64,000 bases of DNA from Argopecten irradians. Taxonomy: Eukaryota; Mollusca; Bivalvia; Pectinida; Pectinidae. The notes beneath the pieces are model-generated. The model did no database searches, was not told where the DNA came from, and saw only the letters and a list, made by a program, of their open reading frames with translations. Every line of letters starts with the position of its first letter. The stretch's first letter is position 1. The stretch is from contig NC_091147.1 of assembly GCF_041381155.1 (NCBI RefSeq), positions 12,029,030-12,093,029 on the forward strand. Reading direction: 5' to 3'. Positions 36,144 to 49,862 of this stretch are shown one piece after another. The translations under genes and the position numbers were made by a program.

Positions 36144-38805
36144 TCGAAAATATACGTCAAGTTGATATTACGTTTACATTTTAATGTATAATAGCGAATT
36201 TTATATTTGATGTCATTCTCCACTGTCTGATCTATATTGTAAATACATCAACAAATGTAATTAAATTAAATGTAATGTTTACATGTTTTGTACCTACAAG
36301 TCTAAGGGCTTTTGGTAAAAAAAGATTGACATTCAGATTTAAAACACAGGACAAATGCACTGTACAATTCTTGTTTTAATGCAATATATATGTTCAGAAT
36401 AGAGCATACATGCAGAAATCACTTTACAAATACTAATCGCACGGTCAGAGATTTTAAATAAAATTGTAGACCACAACTTGGCTTCATGGTCTAACCGTAT
36501 ATACATATTATTAACATAATTATGTACATGTATGTTTACAGACTTGGAAGAACTTCACTATAACACGTTATCATAGCAATTGTAGTTTCGTGCGACAGAC
36601 ATGCATGCAGAGTGCCAAACTGTGATTGCCTTTCACTCCTTTTGTGTCGTAGTCTATACTCTTACTGTTTCAATAATAATATGTGGCTTTATATCATGCG
36701 CACGTTATCCTATTTCCAAATATGGAAGCTATGATAATGAGATGTTGCGTCCAAATAAGTTTGCATAAAATATACCAATGTAGTCAGGTAACGACTTAAA
36801 CATTTAAACTTATCTTCTAAAACATATATTTATGGCCGCGCCTATTATAAATCATTACTGATGTAGAGTGGCATAACTATGGATCAAACTTTTAAATAGC
36901 ACCCAATGTCACTAACAATAGAATGCATGAGTATTAGGGGACACTGCATATCTTGGTTAAATGCCCTAAAGAGATCAAACTTTTAAAGTTATATGTGCCG
37001 TAACTGGGCGAACATTTTGACATGCTATTTTTTTTTCTTCAGTAGTCAATTGAATTCAGGTTTAATGAATTAAGCTGTGAAAACCTTTCAAAATGACTAA
37101 CACATTTGCTGCCTTATAAACACAGAAATTATGCACTGTGCATTTTTACATGCATATTTAGATGAAAACTTATCAGCAGAAATCACTTTACAATTACAAA
37201 TGACACTGTAAAGAAATTGAAATGCACATTTTGGCTTCATGATCTGGCCGTATATCCTCATTTAATTGCACTGTATGTATATTGATGTTTGGCAGTACTG
37301 CCAACATTCATGTTAAGATTTTAGTTGACTTTCTAAAATTGAAATCTATGTGAATAACATATGAAAAGCTCTTCAGTGAGTATACATATTACGGCATCTA
37401 TAACTCTTTTTTGTAATTAAGCCAATTGGTATTTAAGTTTGGTTGTGGTAAGTAGGTATTCACATCTTCATCAGCTTTGAATCATGGGGCGGATTTCAAG
37501 CCAGTAACATCGAAATCACAGCGGCAGAACTGGGAAAGAAGATCAAAATGTGTTTTAAGATGGCAGCCATGCCGACCAACTTGGATTACGATCGAAACGA
37601 AAACAAAAAACACCTGGTAGTCGGCACCATTTCTAAAGCGCACGGTGGATCATGGAAATTAAAATGATTAAAATGTTAAAAGTTTACTCATTGCGGACGC
37701 CGGAAGACGACGGACAAAGCATATTCGAGTCAGATATAGTAAAATCCTATTCGAAGCGATAAAATATATTATATTGCATCTGAGTACATCTAAACTGGAC
37801 ATAATTTTAATTATACATTGCATATGTATTTTCTTAAATTGAAAACAAATTTGATGCTTCAAAAAATGGTGATATTTTGACGTCTCGTACTTAACAAAAT
37901 GATTGCTCTTATGCAAATTATTCATTGATGTAGTTTATAATATTTCAAGATATATCTAAGTATATTAACCTGATTATGATTTACTTGTCCAATCAAGCAG
38001 TAATGTGAATACTTTGAATTTTTGTATAATAAAAGACATATAGATCTGTTTTTTATGGTATTCAGTCTTTTTGTTTTTATAAGTTATTCGTGCTAGTTGT
38101 TATTCCTGAGAAAAATATTGGAGCGATTAATGTTAAGTGTGAATGAAATCTAATCCATTGTAGGGCATGAATACATAACACTTATTACCGGATATTCTAA
38201 ACATTATCCAATCTGTAAGAAATAAGCAGAACATTGGCTTCAATTCAGGTATCTGATGTTGGTAAAAATTAAGTGCTAGAGAATTTTGCCAATTTTTTAA
38301 AAATGATTAAACTAATTAAGTAATGCAAACAACAATGAAAACAAAATAGAAACATCATAAACATTTATGGTAATTACCAAATTACACTCGTTTTTTTTTA
38401 GGGTTTTCCTTGAAAATAAATACATTATGCATAGGTTAAAAAACAGAGAGACCTTATTAATTGTTTTGATAAAATATCATGGCTTTTTTCCGTTTAAAAA
38501 AACATAAAGATATCATAGAAAACGATAATAAAGGAAAAAGACTGTATTGATCTAAATTGAATCATTGATTTCTAGATTGCAAAACGTCATTTATTTAAAT
38601 GTATAGTTTTCCCATTTCTCGCCGAAAAAATGAAAAACACCGGAACAGTAACATTTTTGCTTTTGGATAACTAAATAAGACATCATTATTTCGACCTCAA
38701 TTTTTAGGGGGGAAAAATAACATTGGGAAATACCCAATACGATTAGCAGAAGCGAAACATTTGTGTTTCTAGGTTTTTAAAGTCTAGATATCGACAACAA
38801 TAAAC
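36144..38805. other. gene-free interval upstream of T2
   Basis: AT-rich. A diverged repeat pair occurs at 36410-36540 and 37165-37290 (GCAGAAATCACTTTACAA ... GGCTTCATG-TCT-CCGTATAT). A GC-richer block at 37460-37680 looks like a dispersed repeat. No supported gene. Confidence 0.45.
36410..37290. repeat. diverged direct repeat pair
   Basis: GCAGAAATCACTTTACAA begins both copies (about 36410 and 37165). Each then has TTGGCTTCATG and CCGTATAT about 60-90 bp on. The copies are about 750 bp apart. Family unknown. Confidence 0.5.
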
Positions 38806-41800
38806 ATGGATGGTGGTACTGAAGTCAGTTATTCCCGCTATACAATTTACCATAAAACCAGGAAGATTTTGAAGTTCAGTGCTATAGGAAACATCCTACT
38901 GATATTAACAACACTGTGTTTAATATTTCGCCTCGAAATCTGGGTTACCTACTAACGGTGGACGTCAGCTCACAGCCTGGTATCGGGGATACCGTAGTGT
39001 GTACACCGTGTAGTGTTAACGGCCGGGAGGCTGTCACTACTCTATATGATACCTTCATCACTACCTACCGTGGTGGTGGTGCATTGTGTTGTACTGAACA
39101 ATGCCACGGACATACAGGACAATTGTGTTAGAGGTAGGTACAGGTAAACTCACCAATAATTTTATTTAATGGCTTAAGCTGATTTATCTCACACGTAATC
39201 TTATAGCAGCTTTAAAAATAGAATTAGACCATAATATATGTGTCATTTATTTCTAAAAATGCCATCCGATATCATGACTAGTTATTTTTTTTTATACAGT
39301 TTTAGAATCAGTTATCCATATTATTAAGTAATTTTACTTCTAAATAAGCATCTATAAAACATCACTAATATTTATACTATGTTAATAATATATTCTCTTT
39401 CATAATTGAAGGAAATTATATCTAAAAAATCAATCTGAATATCATATTTTAGATAAGTGTTACTTAAAGCAAATAAAGAATTGAAAAGGTGGTGCTGTTG
39501 ATGCATAATAAAGGTAGTTTTAAGATACACGTCAAACAAAGATTCCATAAAATACAGGTTATAGATATGAATAAATAAGAATTCTTATTCGGAAATATAG
39601 ATTTTGCAAAATCAAAATAAATTTTTAATTCTTAATTCCATGATACCGAACCGCATTTATTAAAAAGTTATTTATGTGATTTTATACTCATAGAAAAGTA
39701 TTAAATATATTTTATATTTTTGTGTGATCGTTCTAATATTTGTTATTTGCAAAAAACTAATACATGTATTTAAGAAAGTCCCAAAAAAAGGTTAATCATT
39801 AAAAAAAATAATCAATGTCACATATTTATCTCACAGATAACGAAATACATTGCCACGGTATAGCATGTGGAAGCATATAAGCATTGATTTCACTAGTTTT
39901 TTATTGCATTGGCATATGATTAAATTGTTGTTGTTTCAATACTAAATCTGACTATCTCATTCATAATTATAGCACACTGAATAACAAAACTATACGGTTT
40001 CTTAAACGTGTCGTAATTGTGACGTCACAATATATAGCGTAACGTTACGTATTGATTTGGGAAAAAAATCACTGAAACATTAATCGTGCATTAAAACGTG
40101 TTTTATCCGATCAAATAATGTAATAACTTATTATATATAACAATGTCTAGCTGTTTTAATTCTATTGTGAATTAAAAAAAATAGTGACAACAATTCTTGA
40201 TTAAAATGCAAACTGTGAATCCACATCACAAAAATTCACAAAAAAAAATGGTGACATTAGTGATTTTTTTTATTATTTTTTCAGACATCTTGATATATAA
40301 AATGCGTTTCATGTACATATGAATTAATTTCTTAAGGGGGTATTTTTTTCTTAAGCAATAGGCAATGTCGGTACCTCTATTGTGACGTAACAATACCGTC
40401 GACTATTCGAACCATTTTTGTTTCCACACAGGAATGAAAAAAAAGTCGATCAAACAGAAGGTCATATTTAGTAGTATGGAAACAAAAATATAAAAGTCAA
40501 TAATGTCAGCCATTTAATATGTAATCTTTGTTGTTTCGGTCAGAACCATATAAGCCGACGAAATAGGTTCGCCGTGGTGGAAACGAGTGAATCTATATGT
40601 TTAATTATTCCTTGTTATACGGTACATCCTGTTTTAATGACTACATTTGCATTATTATACGCATCAATTTTAGTCTATCATTCTATATATGATATAATTT
40701 TGATTATTGAAGTAAATTATGCTTTTTTGATTACTATTGAAGTTGACTTGCCCATTCGGAGAAACAATCAATGTTTCTATGAAGAAAGTAAGTAACAGTA
40801 TCAAAACAACAAAGCTTAACTTATGAATTCGATATTGATTTTGGCATTATATCTTATTAATTAGTATGATGTTATCAAGATAGAAATGTTCAATAACTGT
40901 AAATCTAAACGTACGATGCTAAATTTCTCATCTAATCCATCATAAATCGACATTTGATTTAGCAGTGTGTAAGCCTACATATCAAACATTTGATCTCAAA
41001 GAAGTAATTGAAGAAATGATGCGGTGCATTGTATTACAACACTAATAATAGATTAGTTTATATTAATCCTGTTTTAATTGTTTTTCGAAACTACATAAAT
41101 TCAGAAAACTACCTAGTATATAGTCCAATAGAACATGTTTTATCATTTGTTCCAACCTATTGTGTTTCCCTCTTTTCGCAGCAGCTTCAGATTACAAACT
41201 TAAATGGTGGAGCGAACGCAATTATGCTGCCCATCTTTATGCTGAGTGTTTCACCCATAACAACCACATACGTATGTATTTATCATTAGTCACTTACCAC
41301 GTTTTTGTATATCGAAAACATATCCCACACGAAAAGTATCCTGAAATTTATCCTGAGTATTACATTCATTTTATCACATATGTTTCATGGATTTTTTTCG
41401 GTACGTTTTATCATTGGAATGGCAATATGAAAATTTGAAATATTGAAATCGATATTTCTACCATTAGGTTTATTCAGAAAGTAGAAACTAATTATGTTGG
41501 AAATGAGGAACCCTTCCTCACAAAAATGATAATAATAATTAATTCGGAAGACAAATTTCCTTCAATGATCGAATCGTCATCTGCCCCATACAGTAGACGT
41601 TAATGTAGATACAAGGATAGAACAATACTTTTGCGCACCCAAAATTATTGGTATATAAGTGACAAAATTAAAAACGGTATGGCTCGGGGAGCTAGCATTA
41701 TTTCACGCCTAAACTATGTGTTTTTTACTGTTTAATCATATTGTTTATGATAATTTCCAGCTGTACTGAACTGGACTACACGGCGACACAGGACATCATT

Positions 41801-42197
41801 TATACGTAATCTGACCCTATCTCCTGGTGACAGTCGGAAACTCACTGTCCCTGACTCCGAGGGAGCCGGCACCTATTTTGTCTACTCTTTGGTCACATTC
41901 GACTTCTATAAGGAAGCTGTAATCAAAAGAAAACAAACGATAATACACACCGTCATGAAATATGGGAGTGTGGTAGGGAACTGTCTGGACGATAGAGGGA
42001 ATAAGTTATTGTCAGCGAGTCTCGGAGATGTTCACATGTCCACACGGCAGACTTCTTACCTCGGCGGCATTGTATATTTAAAAGCGTCTGACACTCTGTG
42101 TGTCCAGGCATATTCTTTTGATAGATTAGGAAAAGTTACCCATATCGATGACACTTTACCTCATAACAATTTCTTTGGCATGTTTAAATTAAAGTAA
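38806..42197 (+). CDS. T2: TNF-like type II ligand, exon 1 frame-broken
   Basis: Proposed exons: 38806-39133, 40743-40787, 41182-41271 and 41761-42197. Here exon 1 ends in phase 1 and exon 2 starts with two bases, unlike T1 and T5. Exon 1 starts MDGGTEVSYSRYTIYHKTRK, then a signal anchor (LKFSAIGNILLILTTLCLIF) and a stalk with CTPC and LCC. Exon 3 has KWWSERNYAAHLYAE (strand A). Exon 4 has FIRNLTLSPGD, GAGTYFVYSLVTFDF and ends NNFFGMFKLK, a full TNF core. Exon 1 shows two apparent frame changes, one at an AAA run (38936-38938) and one near 39099. Exons 3 and 4 are clean, so either a recent pseudogene or sequence error is possible. Start ATG has good context (AAACATGG). Confidence 0.68.
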
Positions 42198-42936
42198 TTA
42201 GTATATGGCATGTGTGTCACAGATATTTAACATTTATTTTAATTCACACATATGCATAACTTGTACTTGAAATATTAATATATATATATTGTATTTATTA
42301 GACGTGATATTTTGTATATTTTGTAAATGTGACCCAAAGCTGTGTACTGAACAAAGTAAAGAATAGTACATGTATGACTTTCAAAATCGGTGTAATTTAT
42401 GTTTAGGTTCAGATCAACAATCATGCTATAGTAATATCATAATAATTTAATTTGAGATATTAATTGAAATCAAATTCTTTTTGCAATAGGGTATCAATTT
42501 TTTAACAGTAAACAAAACAAGAAACATATGAATCATAATGTAATTCATAACATCATATTTATTTCGCTTCACTCTGAAAAGGTGCATGTACGTACGTGTA
42601 TGTATTTTAAGAATTTAAAAATTACATATGAATTAAAGATAATGATTTACTGCATATCTGCTCATGTGTATTTTACTCCATTTTGAATAAGTGTACATTT
42701 TACACAATTCACGCCACGAAGGACATGTATGTGACCTAGATATCCTTTGTGTCACTGGGAATACCTTCCACGAATTGAACAATTCTGGTTTTCCCTCGTG
42801 TTCTATTTTTAGGTTTGTGATGAACCGGGCAATACCAGTCAATGCTAGTCAATACAATAACTTTGCGACATTCGTAAGAAATGTGTAATACGTCTAATTT
42901 TATTGTACACTAAGGTTTGACAATAGGGAATATACA

Positions 42937-45900
42937 ATGATGGAGGATGTGACCAAGAGTAAGTGCTATATCCGCCTGAAATGGGCACTGAAGTTATCGA
43001 TGGGATTGAATGTTGTATCTCTGTTAGCACTGCTGTGTTTGTACGCAATACGACTTGCCCTTGTCTCTGATTCACCAGAAACTAGTTATTTACATATAGG
43101 AGTGAACCAGGACACAAAATACCAGACGACAAGATCTGCCTGCCATGTCCGTATTTTGGCGATTCTATTCAGGACAATGACAACGTTTTATATGACTCTT
43201 TGTTTTACACAAATGGAAGCAGACTGTGTTGTGTTGATGACTACCATGGGATTCAGGAAACATTTATAAGGGTGAGTTGGTAACACAAATATAGGCATGC
43301 TTTGTAACTAGAGAAACAGTTCATACGTATCCCGGGTACATAACCATAATACATTGAATCGAGAACGTTCTTTTTTCATTGGCATTCTATCTTTAGATTC
43401 CCACGGTGTATCATACCGTGATGCAATTCTTACATATACTATATGTATATTTATAACGTACATCCGTGCATTCTACGCATGAATAGGTGTTCTTCTCTTA
43501 AAATATTTTATATGTAAATAAGGAGTGTCAATTTGGGCACTCTGGCGACCATGACTGATAAGCATGTTTTTGTTTACAGATACCCGGGGCTTAGGATTTT
43601 ATGATATGACATATGATTCAGGTCAGGTCGGAGTCCCATGAAAGTTTGGGGGTTAAATAGGAGGATCATTTTTTCTGTCCAGTTTTGCTGGAACCAAATG
43701 ATATTTTGAATGATTTTTCATGAATTATAATCCATTGATATGTTGAAAATGAAATAAATTGAAAAATATAACTTAGTGTCAAAAATTAGGTCACAGTGAC
43801 CTAATTTTGTGAAATGTGAACTGTACAAGAATAAAGGTCATCTGGTGCCAAAAATATATAAGAAAAATATCATTTCATTATATTGCATTGAGCAATATAT
43901 TTGCATATTATATACTTAATTTGACAAAGAACATTATGGATGAGATGGGATTGGGAAGGGGAGCAGAGGGGAGGGGGTTAGGGGATTGACACTCCTCCTG
44001 TAATGGCCACTCAAACCAATAGGGCAATCTGACTTACTGTTATAAATGTAAGAATACAAAATTTCAAGTATGAAGGGTTAATGTTCAGCTTTGGTTCTTT
44101 TAGATTTAGTCAAAATCTGAGATTTAATACTATAAACGTGTATGACAAAAACCCTTGAAATCAACAATATATCGGAAAACCTGGTATTTTAATAACGTTT
44201 TGTGTCATATCTGACTAAATATTATAACTTTTCCTTATTACGCGTACGTATGTGAGTGAAATTATTTCAGTTTTTATTTGTTTGTTACAGATGTTGGATG
44301 AAACATTTAACAACTCATCTTCACATGAAGGTATGTTTTAGTTTAAACATATTATATAGCCAACACAAACGACAAAAAGATCAGACAAAAAATGTAATTA
44401 CAACGTGTAAAAACACTTTCTTATACACAATAACACAAACACAAGAAACAATGACCCTTGACAGTATGTATAGCCATTAAATAAACAATATATTTTCATT
44501 CAGTTTAAATCTTCCTTGAAGCAAATTAATTTTGTTGTCTTTCCTTTTGAATTTATGTGCATATATACTTTAAACAGAGGGGGAAACTACAGTTTAAAGT
44601 AGTTTCTTTTTATTTATCAAACTATTTCCATACAGGGTTAAACTAGTCGTTGTTTTTTTTATACAGAGAAGAGTCCGATGATGCAGTGGTGGAGGAACCG
44701 AGATTTCTCAGCTCATTTATACAGTAACTCTATCAATCTAATAAGTAAGTTTATCCGTGTATTTATTTACATATTTAATATATTAATACATTGATATATA
44801 TGGTTAGTATCTCTTATAATACAACGGCTTACCGTGTGCAGCTCTGAAATAAACCCTGTTATGTAAAATACTATCCATTTATTATGTAAATCATTCAAAC
44901 GCTTGTTTATAGATTGAATTCCAAACAAAACTATATTTACTTGGTTTCGCTTGAAATGAGACGCTACTTTGTTGAGCAAGAAAGGTTTCCTTCACTAAAA
45001 AAAACCTGAATACGAGTGGAAACAGATAATTACCTCAATAAACAGTTCCAGGTATCCTGTTTTTAAAATCCAGTGGTTCAAATAACTAAACCAGACATAG
45101 GAATATTTTTTTTTCAGAATACTTACCTTCGCCATTATCAACGGAAAATACGTTAGCGCAATGCGGTGGTTATGGTATCGTAAGTGTGACGTCGTTCCGA
45201 TAAAGGTACCGGAATGACGTTACACTTTCCGGAGGGTTAAAGTTCGGGGTTTAAAGTTAGAAGAAACAACGTTTCCACAGTTGTGGAACATATTCATAAG
45301 AATCATTTTGACGGAATACAACACAAATTTATACGTCAGTAGTTGTTGATAGATAGTTATTATTATATTGTCATCTATATTGATATTTATAAAGTATTTC
45401 CCAGATATGGATACTAAAGAACGTATTGTAAGAATATGATTTCTCATTAGTATAGTTTAATATACTGACTACATAGTAAGTATTGGATTGCGTGATGTAT
45501 CTATCCTATACATCTACGCAAACAAATGGTATGAATTGTATTGTCATATGAACTTAATATTCAATCTACCATTCAAAATAGTAGGTACAAAAATGTATGA
45601 AGTGCCAATGGTCAATAGCTTATATACATTATCTACAATTATCTCAAAATTGGTTGATAATTTTACCCCAAAATTACACCCCCTCCAGATATAATTTTTT
45701 TCTTGCACAAAGTTTTAAAACCAAGAATATATGTGCATCTGCTTGTAATTTAGGACTAAATGATTTTTTATCAAAAAAGTCATTTTTCAGTTGTTGTTTT
45801 TATCAAAAAAAATATCATTATGTTTTTTGTTTTTTTTTTAAATCAGGTTAATTGTCTATGATATCTTAATAATGAAGAATAATTTTAAAGACAGTTAAAG

Positions 45901-46949
45901 ATGAATTTGAACTGTCTTAAGTGACTCCCTGTCTTATATGAATTTTTTGTAACGGTCCCTTGGAAGTTACATAAGACAGACTCGACTATATAGTATATGG
46001 ATATAGTGTGGCACATATATATATATAACTAGCTGTGATGTTTACCTACAAGATACTGACACACAATGACGTAGTGAACTAACTGGGCTACGACGTGTGT
46101 ACAATTTCGGAGATGTCAATTTTAATGTTTTCTAGGTAGATGCCAACCGGCATATTAAACAATTCACAAACAAACGTTTGAAATCAAAATTTAAACTAAA
46201 ACTGTTAAGTTCATAGAACGTAAACAAAAATATTGAGTTGGTTTGCTTTTTTTAACATGAACTATTCTTATGAAGCTGTTGTCATATGTGATGCAACAAA
46301 ATTTACAAGGAAAACAGTATCAACAAACACACTTACAATGAAATATTATCTTCTTCATTTTTTTAGAACCCATTGTTTTCTTTTTTTTCTCATTGTATGA
46401 TTATCACAGACAAACTTTGACATACCAGTTATATATTGTTGGGACTAGGTGCAAGACCTAAAGGATTTTTTATCGATGTTTTCCTTTATTCTTTATTATC
46501 CCATTATTATTGATGCCTTACAGATGGTTCAATATCGTGGAATCCAAGCGATCCTTATGGCACTGCCTTCATCAGGAATATAACACTGCTCCCAGGCAAA
46601 ACAAAAATCAAAGTGGACAACCATATGGGAAAGGGAGTGTATTTTATTTATTCTTTTTATAACGTTGAGATTTAGTAAATCAACGAGACGTTTGCCAATG
46701 GGCGTTCATAGTATAGTCAAATCTAATAGTGAACTGCTTAATGACGATATATCCAAACTGGCACTAAGGCGTTTCCATGGAAACACGCATGGCATATCTG
46801 ACTCGTTTACCAGTTTCCTGTGTCTTACAAACTATCTCAATGTCGAGGACAAAGTTGAGACGCATCTGAGGATATCAGCTGAGGCTGACATGAATGAGTA
46901 TAATCACGGACCAATATACTCAAATTATTTCGGAATGTTCAAATTGTAA
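42937..46949 (+). CDS. T3: TNF-like type II ligand with two apparent frame breaks
   Basis: Proposed exons: 42937-43271, 44291-44330, 44667-44744 and 46524-46949, phases 0, 1, 1. Only about 740 bp separate it from T2. Exon 1: MMEDVTKSKCYIRLKWALK, signal anchor (LSMGLNVVSLLALLCLYAIR), then in a shifted frame KICLPCP and RLCCVDD, the same stalk motif as in T1 and T5. Exon 3 has QWWRNRDFSAHLYSN. Exon 4 has FIRNITLLPGK, GVYFIYSF and ends NYFGMFKL. The two apparent breaks lie at an A4 run (43116-43119) and a T5 run (46654-46658). Both sides of each align to T1. AATAAA at 46973-46978 is a plausible polyadenylation signal 24 bp after the stop. Introns are larger than in T5, and intron 1 holds a dispersed repeat. 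Confidence 0.7.
43565..43925. repeat. dispersed repeat in T3 intron 1 (copy at 2545-2915)
   Basis: Shares GTCCAGTTTTGCTGGA, TATAACTTAG-GTCAAAAA, TCTGGTGCCA and the closing ATTGCATTGA-CAATATAT block with T1 intron 2. The inner stretch AGGTCACAGTGACCT is a perfect palindrome present only in this copy. Confidence 0.6.
45181..45228. repeat. short hairpin with GACGT arms in T3 intron 3
   Basis: AAGTGTGACGTCGTTCCG and CGGAATGACGTTACACTT are inverted copies separated by about 10 bp. Confidence 0.6.
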
Positions 46950-47224
46950 TATATGTTATAAATAATAGCTGCAATAAAATCTGAAGGTTGTGAAATGCGA
47001 CTTGTATTATTTACTTAAAGAGAAAATATTTGTGTATATAAATGTATAATTATGTGTGTGATAACAGGAACATTTAGATTCATCAACAGATATTGATGTT
47101 ACATCAATGTTATATAATCTAATATTTCGGAGACACTATTGAAAGACATACTATTAATAATACAAATGTTACTGTCCTTTTTATTGTGTCATTATCCAAA
47201 CAGGTATATCTTAACATAAACATA

Positions 47225-47850
47225 CAGTGTGTCCCACAGGTTACACTTTCAAAATATTATAATTTTTGACATACATGAGCAACAAGAAAAGATATTTTGG
47301 TATATGAAAAATGCAGTTAAACGTTTTATTGTATGCATAATATGAAATAATAATTTGATTCTTTTGGAAACCAATTGACGTCAAAGTGACGTCATCACTT
47401 TTAAGATATTGGCACGTAAAGATGACATTATAATGGCACTATAAACAATTTTATATTTAAACTGTGGTTTTTACACATATGTCCCAGTTCTCAACAAATC
47501 AAATCTTTTTTGGGTGAGTATTACCAGAAGTACAGAAAGTAATCACCAACACCAGGAAATATTGCCCAATGCATTAGTTTGGCATGAAAAATAAGAACAA
47601 ATCTTCAATGCTACTGTTCAAAGGTTGCTCAAATATCAAGCGTAACGTTGTTTAACCGCATTTTTTAAATATGTTTCTTTTGTGAAAGTTGTTGCTAAAT
47701 TTAACTAGATTTGTTTGTTAAGCTGTTTGTTAATCAAATTACGAAATGTGTGATTGCAGGCTTTATGGAGATGAAATCCTGTTTCCTTACGTGTTGTTTT
47801 AAAGAAAATATTGAACTTTGAAAGTGTAACATAATTTATGGGACACCCTG
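47225..47850. mobile_element. mariner-type MITE, 626 bp
   Basis: The left end CAGTGTGTCCCACAGGTTAC-ACTTTC and the reversed right end CAGGGTGTCCCATAAATTAT-GTTACACTTTC form terminal inverted repeats of about 30 bp. TA precedes the left end; the right flank reads TT. CAGGGTGTCCCA-type ends are typical of mariner-like elements. No transposase frame. Confidence 0.7.
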
Positions 47851-47976
47851 TTCAACACCATACACTGGTAACACCTAGACATATAAGCTATATATATCGA
47901 TTATTTTATTATCACATAACTGACCCGTCCAGCCATGTCATAAATATCGTAAGACGCATGTGTAATAACACTATTA

Positions 47977-48021
47977 TGACGTCACAGGTAATTTTGACGT
48001 CATAGTCTATATATGACGTCA
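47977..48021. promoter_or_regulatory. three evenly spaced perfect CRE palindromes
   Basis: TGACGTCA occurs at 47977-47984, 47995-48002 and 48014-48021, spaced 18 and 19 bp. Three perfect eight-base sites in 45 bp of AT-rich DNA are unlikely by chance. No gene start is recognised next to them. Confidence 0.45.
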
Positions 48022-49005
48022 CATGATTGTCTCAGTAGACAGAAGCGTCACATATGAGCAGGATTTCTGCTTTCAGCTATATACATGTGTATATAGAGGG
48101 GAAATTAAAAGTGTCACAAATACATGTATTTCTACAAAAGTCATGTGATCAAAATAATCTTACACTCTGTAGTATGCAGTTTACGGTACTGGTGTGAGTG
48201 GATTTAACCAAGACAAGCTTACAATTTATTAAACGCCCAATATGTTTCCGAAACAAAATAAATGTATTGATAGAGATAGAGATCAATTAGAACACCAGAA
48301 CATATCGCGTATTATTACAAAATTAAACAAATGCACGATTCCCTAGGTAAATGTATATCAATAATGAAGGTTCATGTCACTATTTCGTCGTGTGCTGTAG
48401 ACAACTGCTATGCGTAAATCATGGCACTTTTCGAGTCGGTATATTATCCTACGAGTGGGAAAGCGTGAAGTATTCAAACATTCAAACACCATCACAAACA
48501 CAGATACAATACAGTTATTAATAGAATAACAATATAATTACAATCTAATTACAATATAATTACAAGAGTGCAGCGATCGCGCAGTAAGGACATTTAGAAT
48601 TTGTTATCAGACAAGAAAAAAAAGTAGCTCACGTCAAAGTTTAAAATCGCGGCCATTCGCAACACCGATATAATATGATATTCAAGTGCAATGTCTGTTT
48701 TGCATTGGAAATTGGAATAAAAGGGCGTATTCTGGTAGAAAAGGCAATATAGCACATCAGAGATGTGTTCCTCGTACGTCAGCAATAGTTACCTATCTAT
48801 ACATAAGTTTATGTCATAAACATAATAAACATTTTACAACAAATCAAAAAGACATCCAATAACTATGTGTTTGATAAACACTTAATTAGATAACACACTG
48901 GATATATATATATATTAGAGTGATAGAAATAAACTTGAGTTATGATCTTTGCATCAATGATAACGATTTTCACTTTATTTCACTCAAACTGCACAAGGTT
49001 ATACC

Positions 49006-49308
49006 ATGGCTGCTAAAAGCAATATTGGGGTTACATGTAAGATAGTTCACCTGCGCAGGACAGTGTCAGTGACGCCGTCTGTATATGGGAACTATAATCA
49101 GGTAAGGTTCTGTCAAGGATGGATAATTCAACTCATATGTGGATTGTCACTCCAATCTTCCACTCCACTCTGTATATCTCAAGCCGAGCGAAATATTTTG
49201 ACTGGTCAAAACGAGACATGTACCTTGGGATATTCCGGTCAGCCTGGCGGAGCCCTGTGTGATTCCTCCTCTCTCATATTTAACGAAAAAGTGCGAATAT
49301 TCAGTTAA
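49006..49308 (+). other. isolated open frame, possible lone exon
   Basis: A 100-codon frame starting MAAKSNIGVTCK in a GC-richer stretch, with a possible GTAAGG donor after GNYNQ (49101). It has several cysteines and a short hydrophobic run, loosely like a TNF exon 1, but the CxPC...LCC motif is absent. No downstream exons were matched. It may be non-coding. Confidence 0.2.
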
Positions 49309-49388
49309 TTTTTAACACTGTCATCACAGTAATGTCTCAATGCGTAAACATTAATGACGTTGCCAAAAGTTGTCGCTACATTTATTCA

Positions 49389-49620
49389 TGACGTCACGAC
49401 ATTGTCTAGCGCGTGTGAGCTGTCTTTTGTCTAACACGATAAAAGACAGAATTTTCTCCAACCATTCACTGATTTGTCACCGTTTATAGCCATGGGAGAT
49501 TTCTCTGTCAACCCCTAAGGTATAACAGATTGCGTGCGCTAACCTTTTGAACCTGAAGACAATTACGTGACGTCATGACTTCATGCGGTGTGACCGTGGC
49601 GTGCACTGTCGATGACGTCA
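49389..49620. promoter_or_regulatory. further CRE palindromes
   Basis: TGACGTCA at 49389-49396, 49568-49575 and 49613-49620. They lie between T3 and T4, about 2 kb upstream of the T4 start. Confidence 0.3.
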
Positions 49621-49746
49621 TTGATATTGATGTGCAGACAATGAAACAATGTTCATGTCGTGGTGAAAATATTGGTTTAGGCTATTATCTCTTCTTTTTC
49701 TTTTGTATGTGGGAGAGAAAGAATCATTCCCTATCTACATGTATTA

Positions 49747-49862
49747 GGGTGTGACAACAAAGTAACAACCTTCGGAGAAAATCCTGAATGTCCAACCCAC
49801 GGCAAGCGTCGGGTTGGACGTTCATGGATTACCCCTCGGGTTGTGATTTTGTTGTCACACCC
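49747..49862. mobile_element. foldback element
   Basis: Outer arms GGGTGTGACAACAAAGT and reversed TTTGTTGTCACACCC, inner arms GTCCAACCC and GGGTTGGAC, around a CACGGCAAGCGTC loop. About 115 bp, non-coding. Confidence 0.65.
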
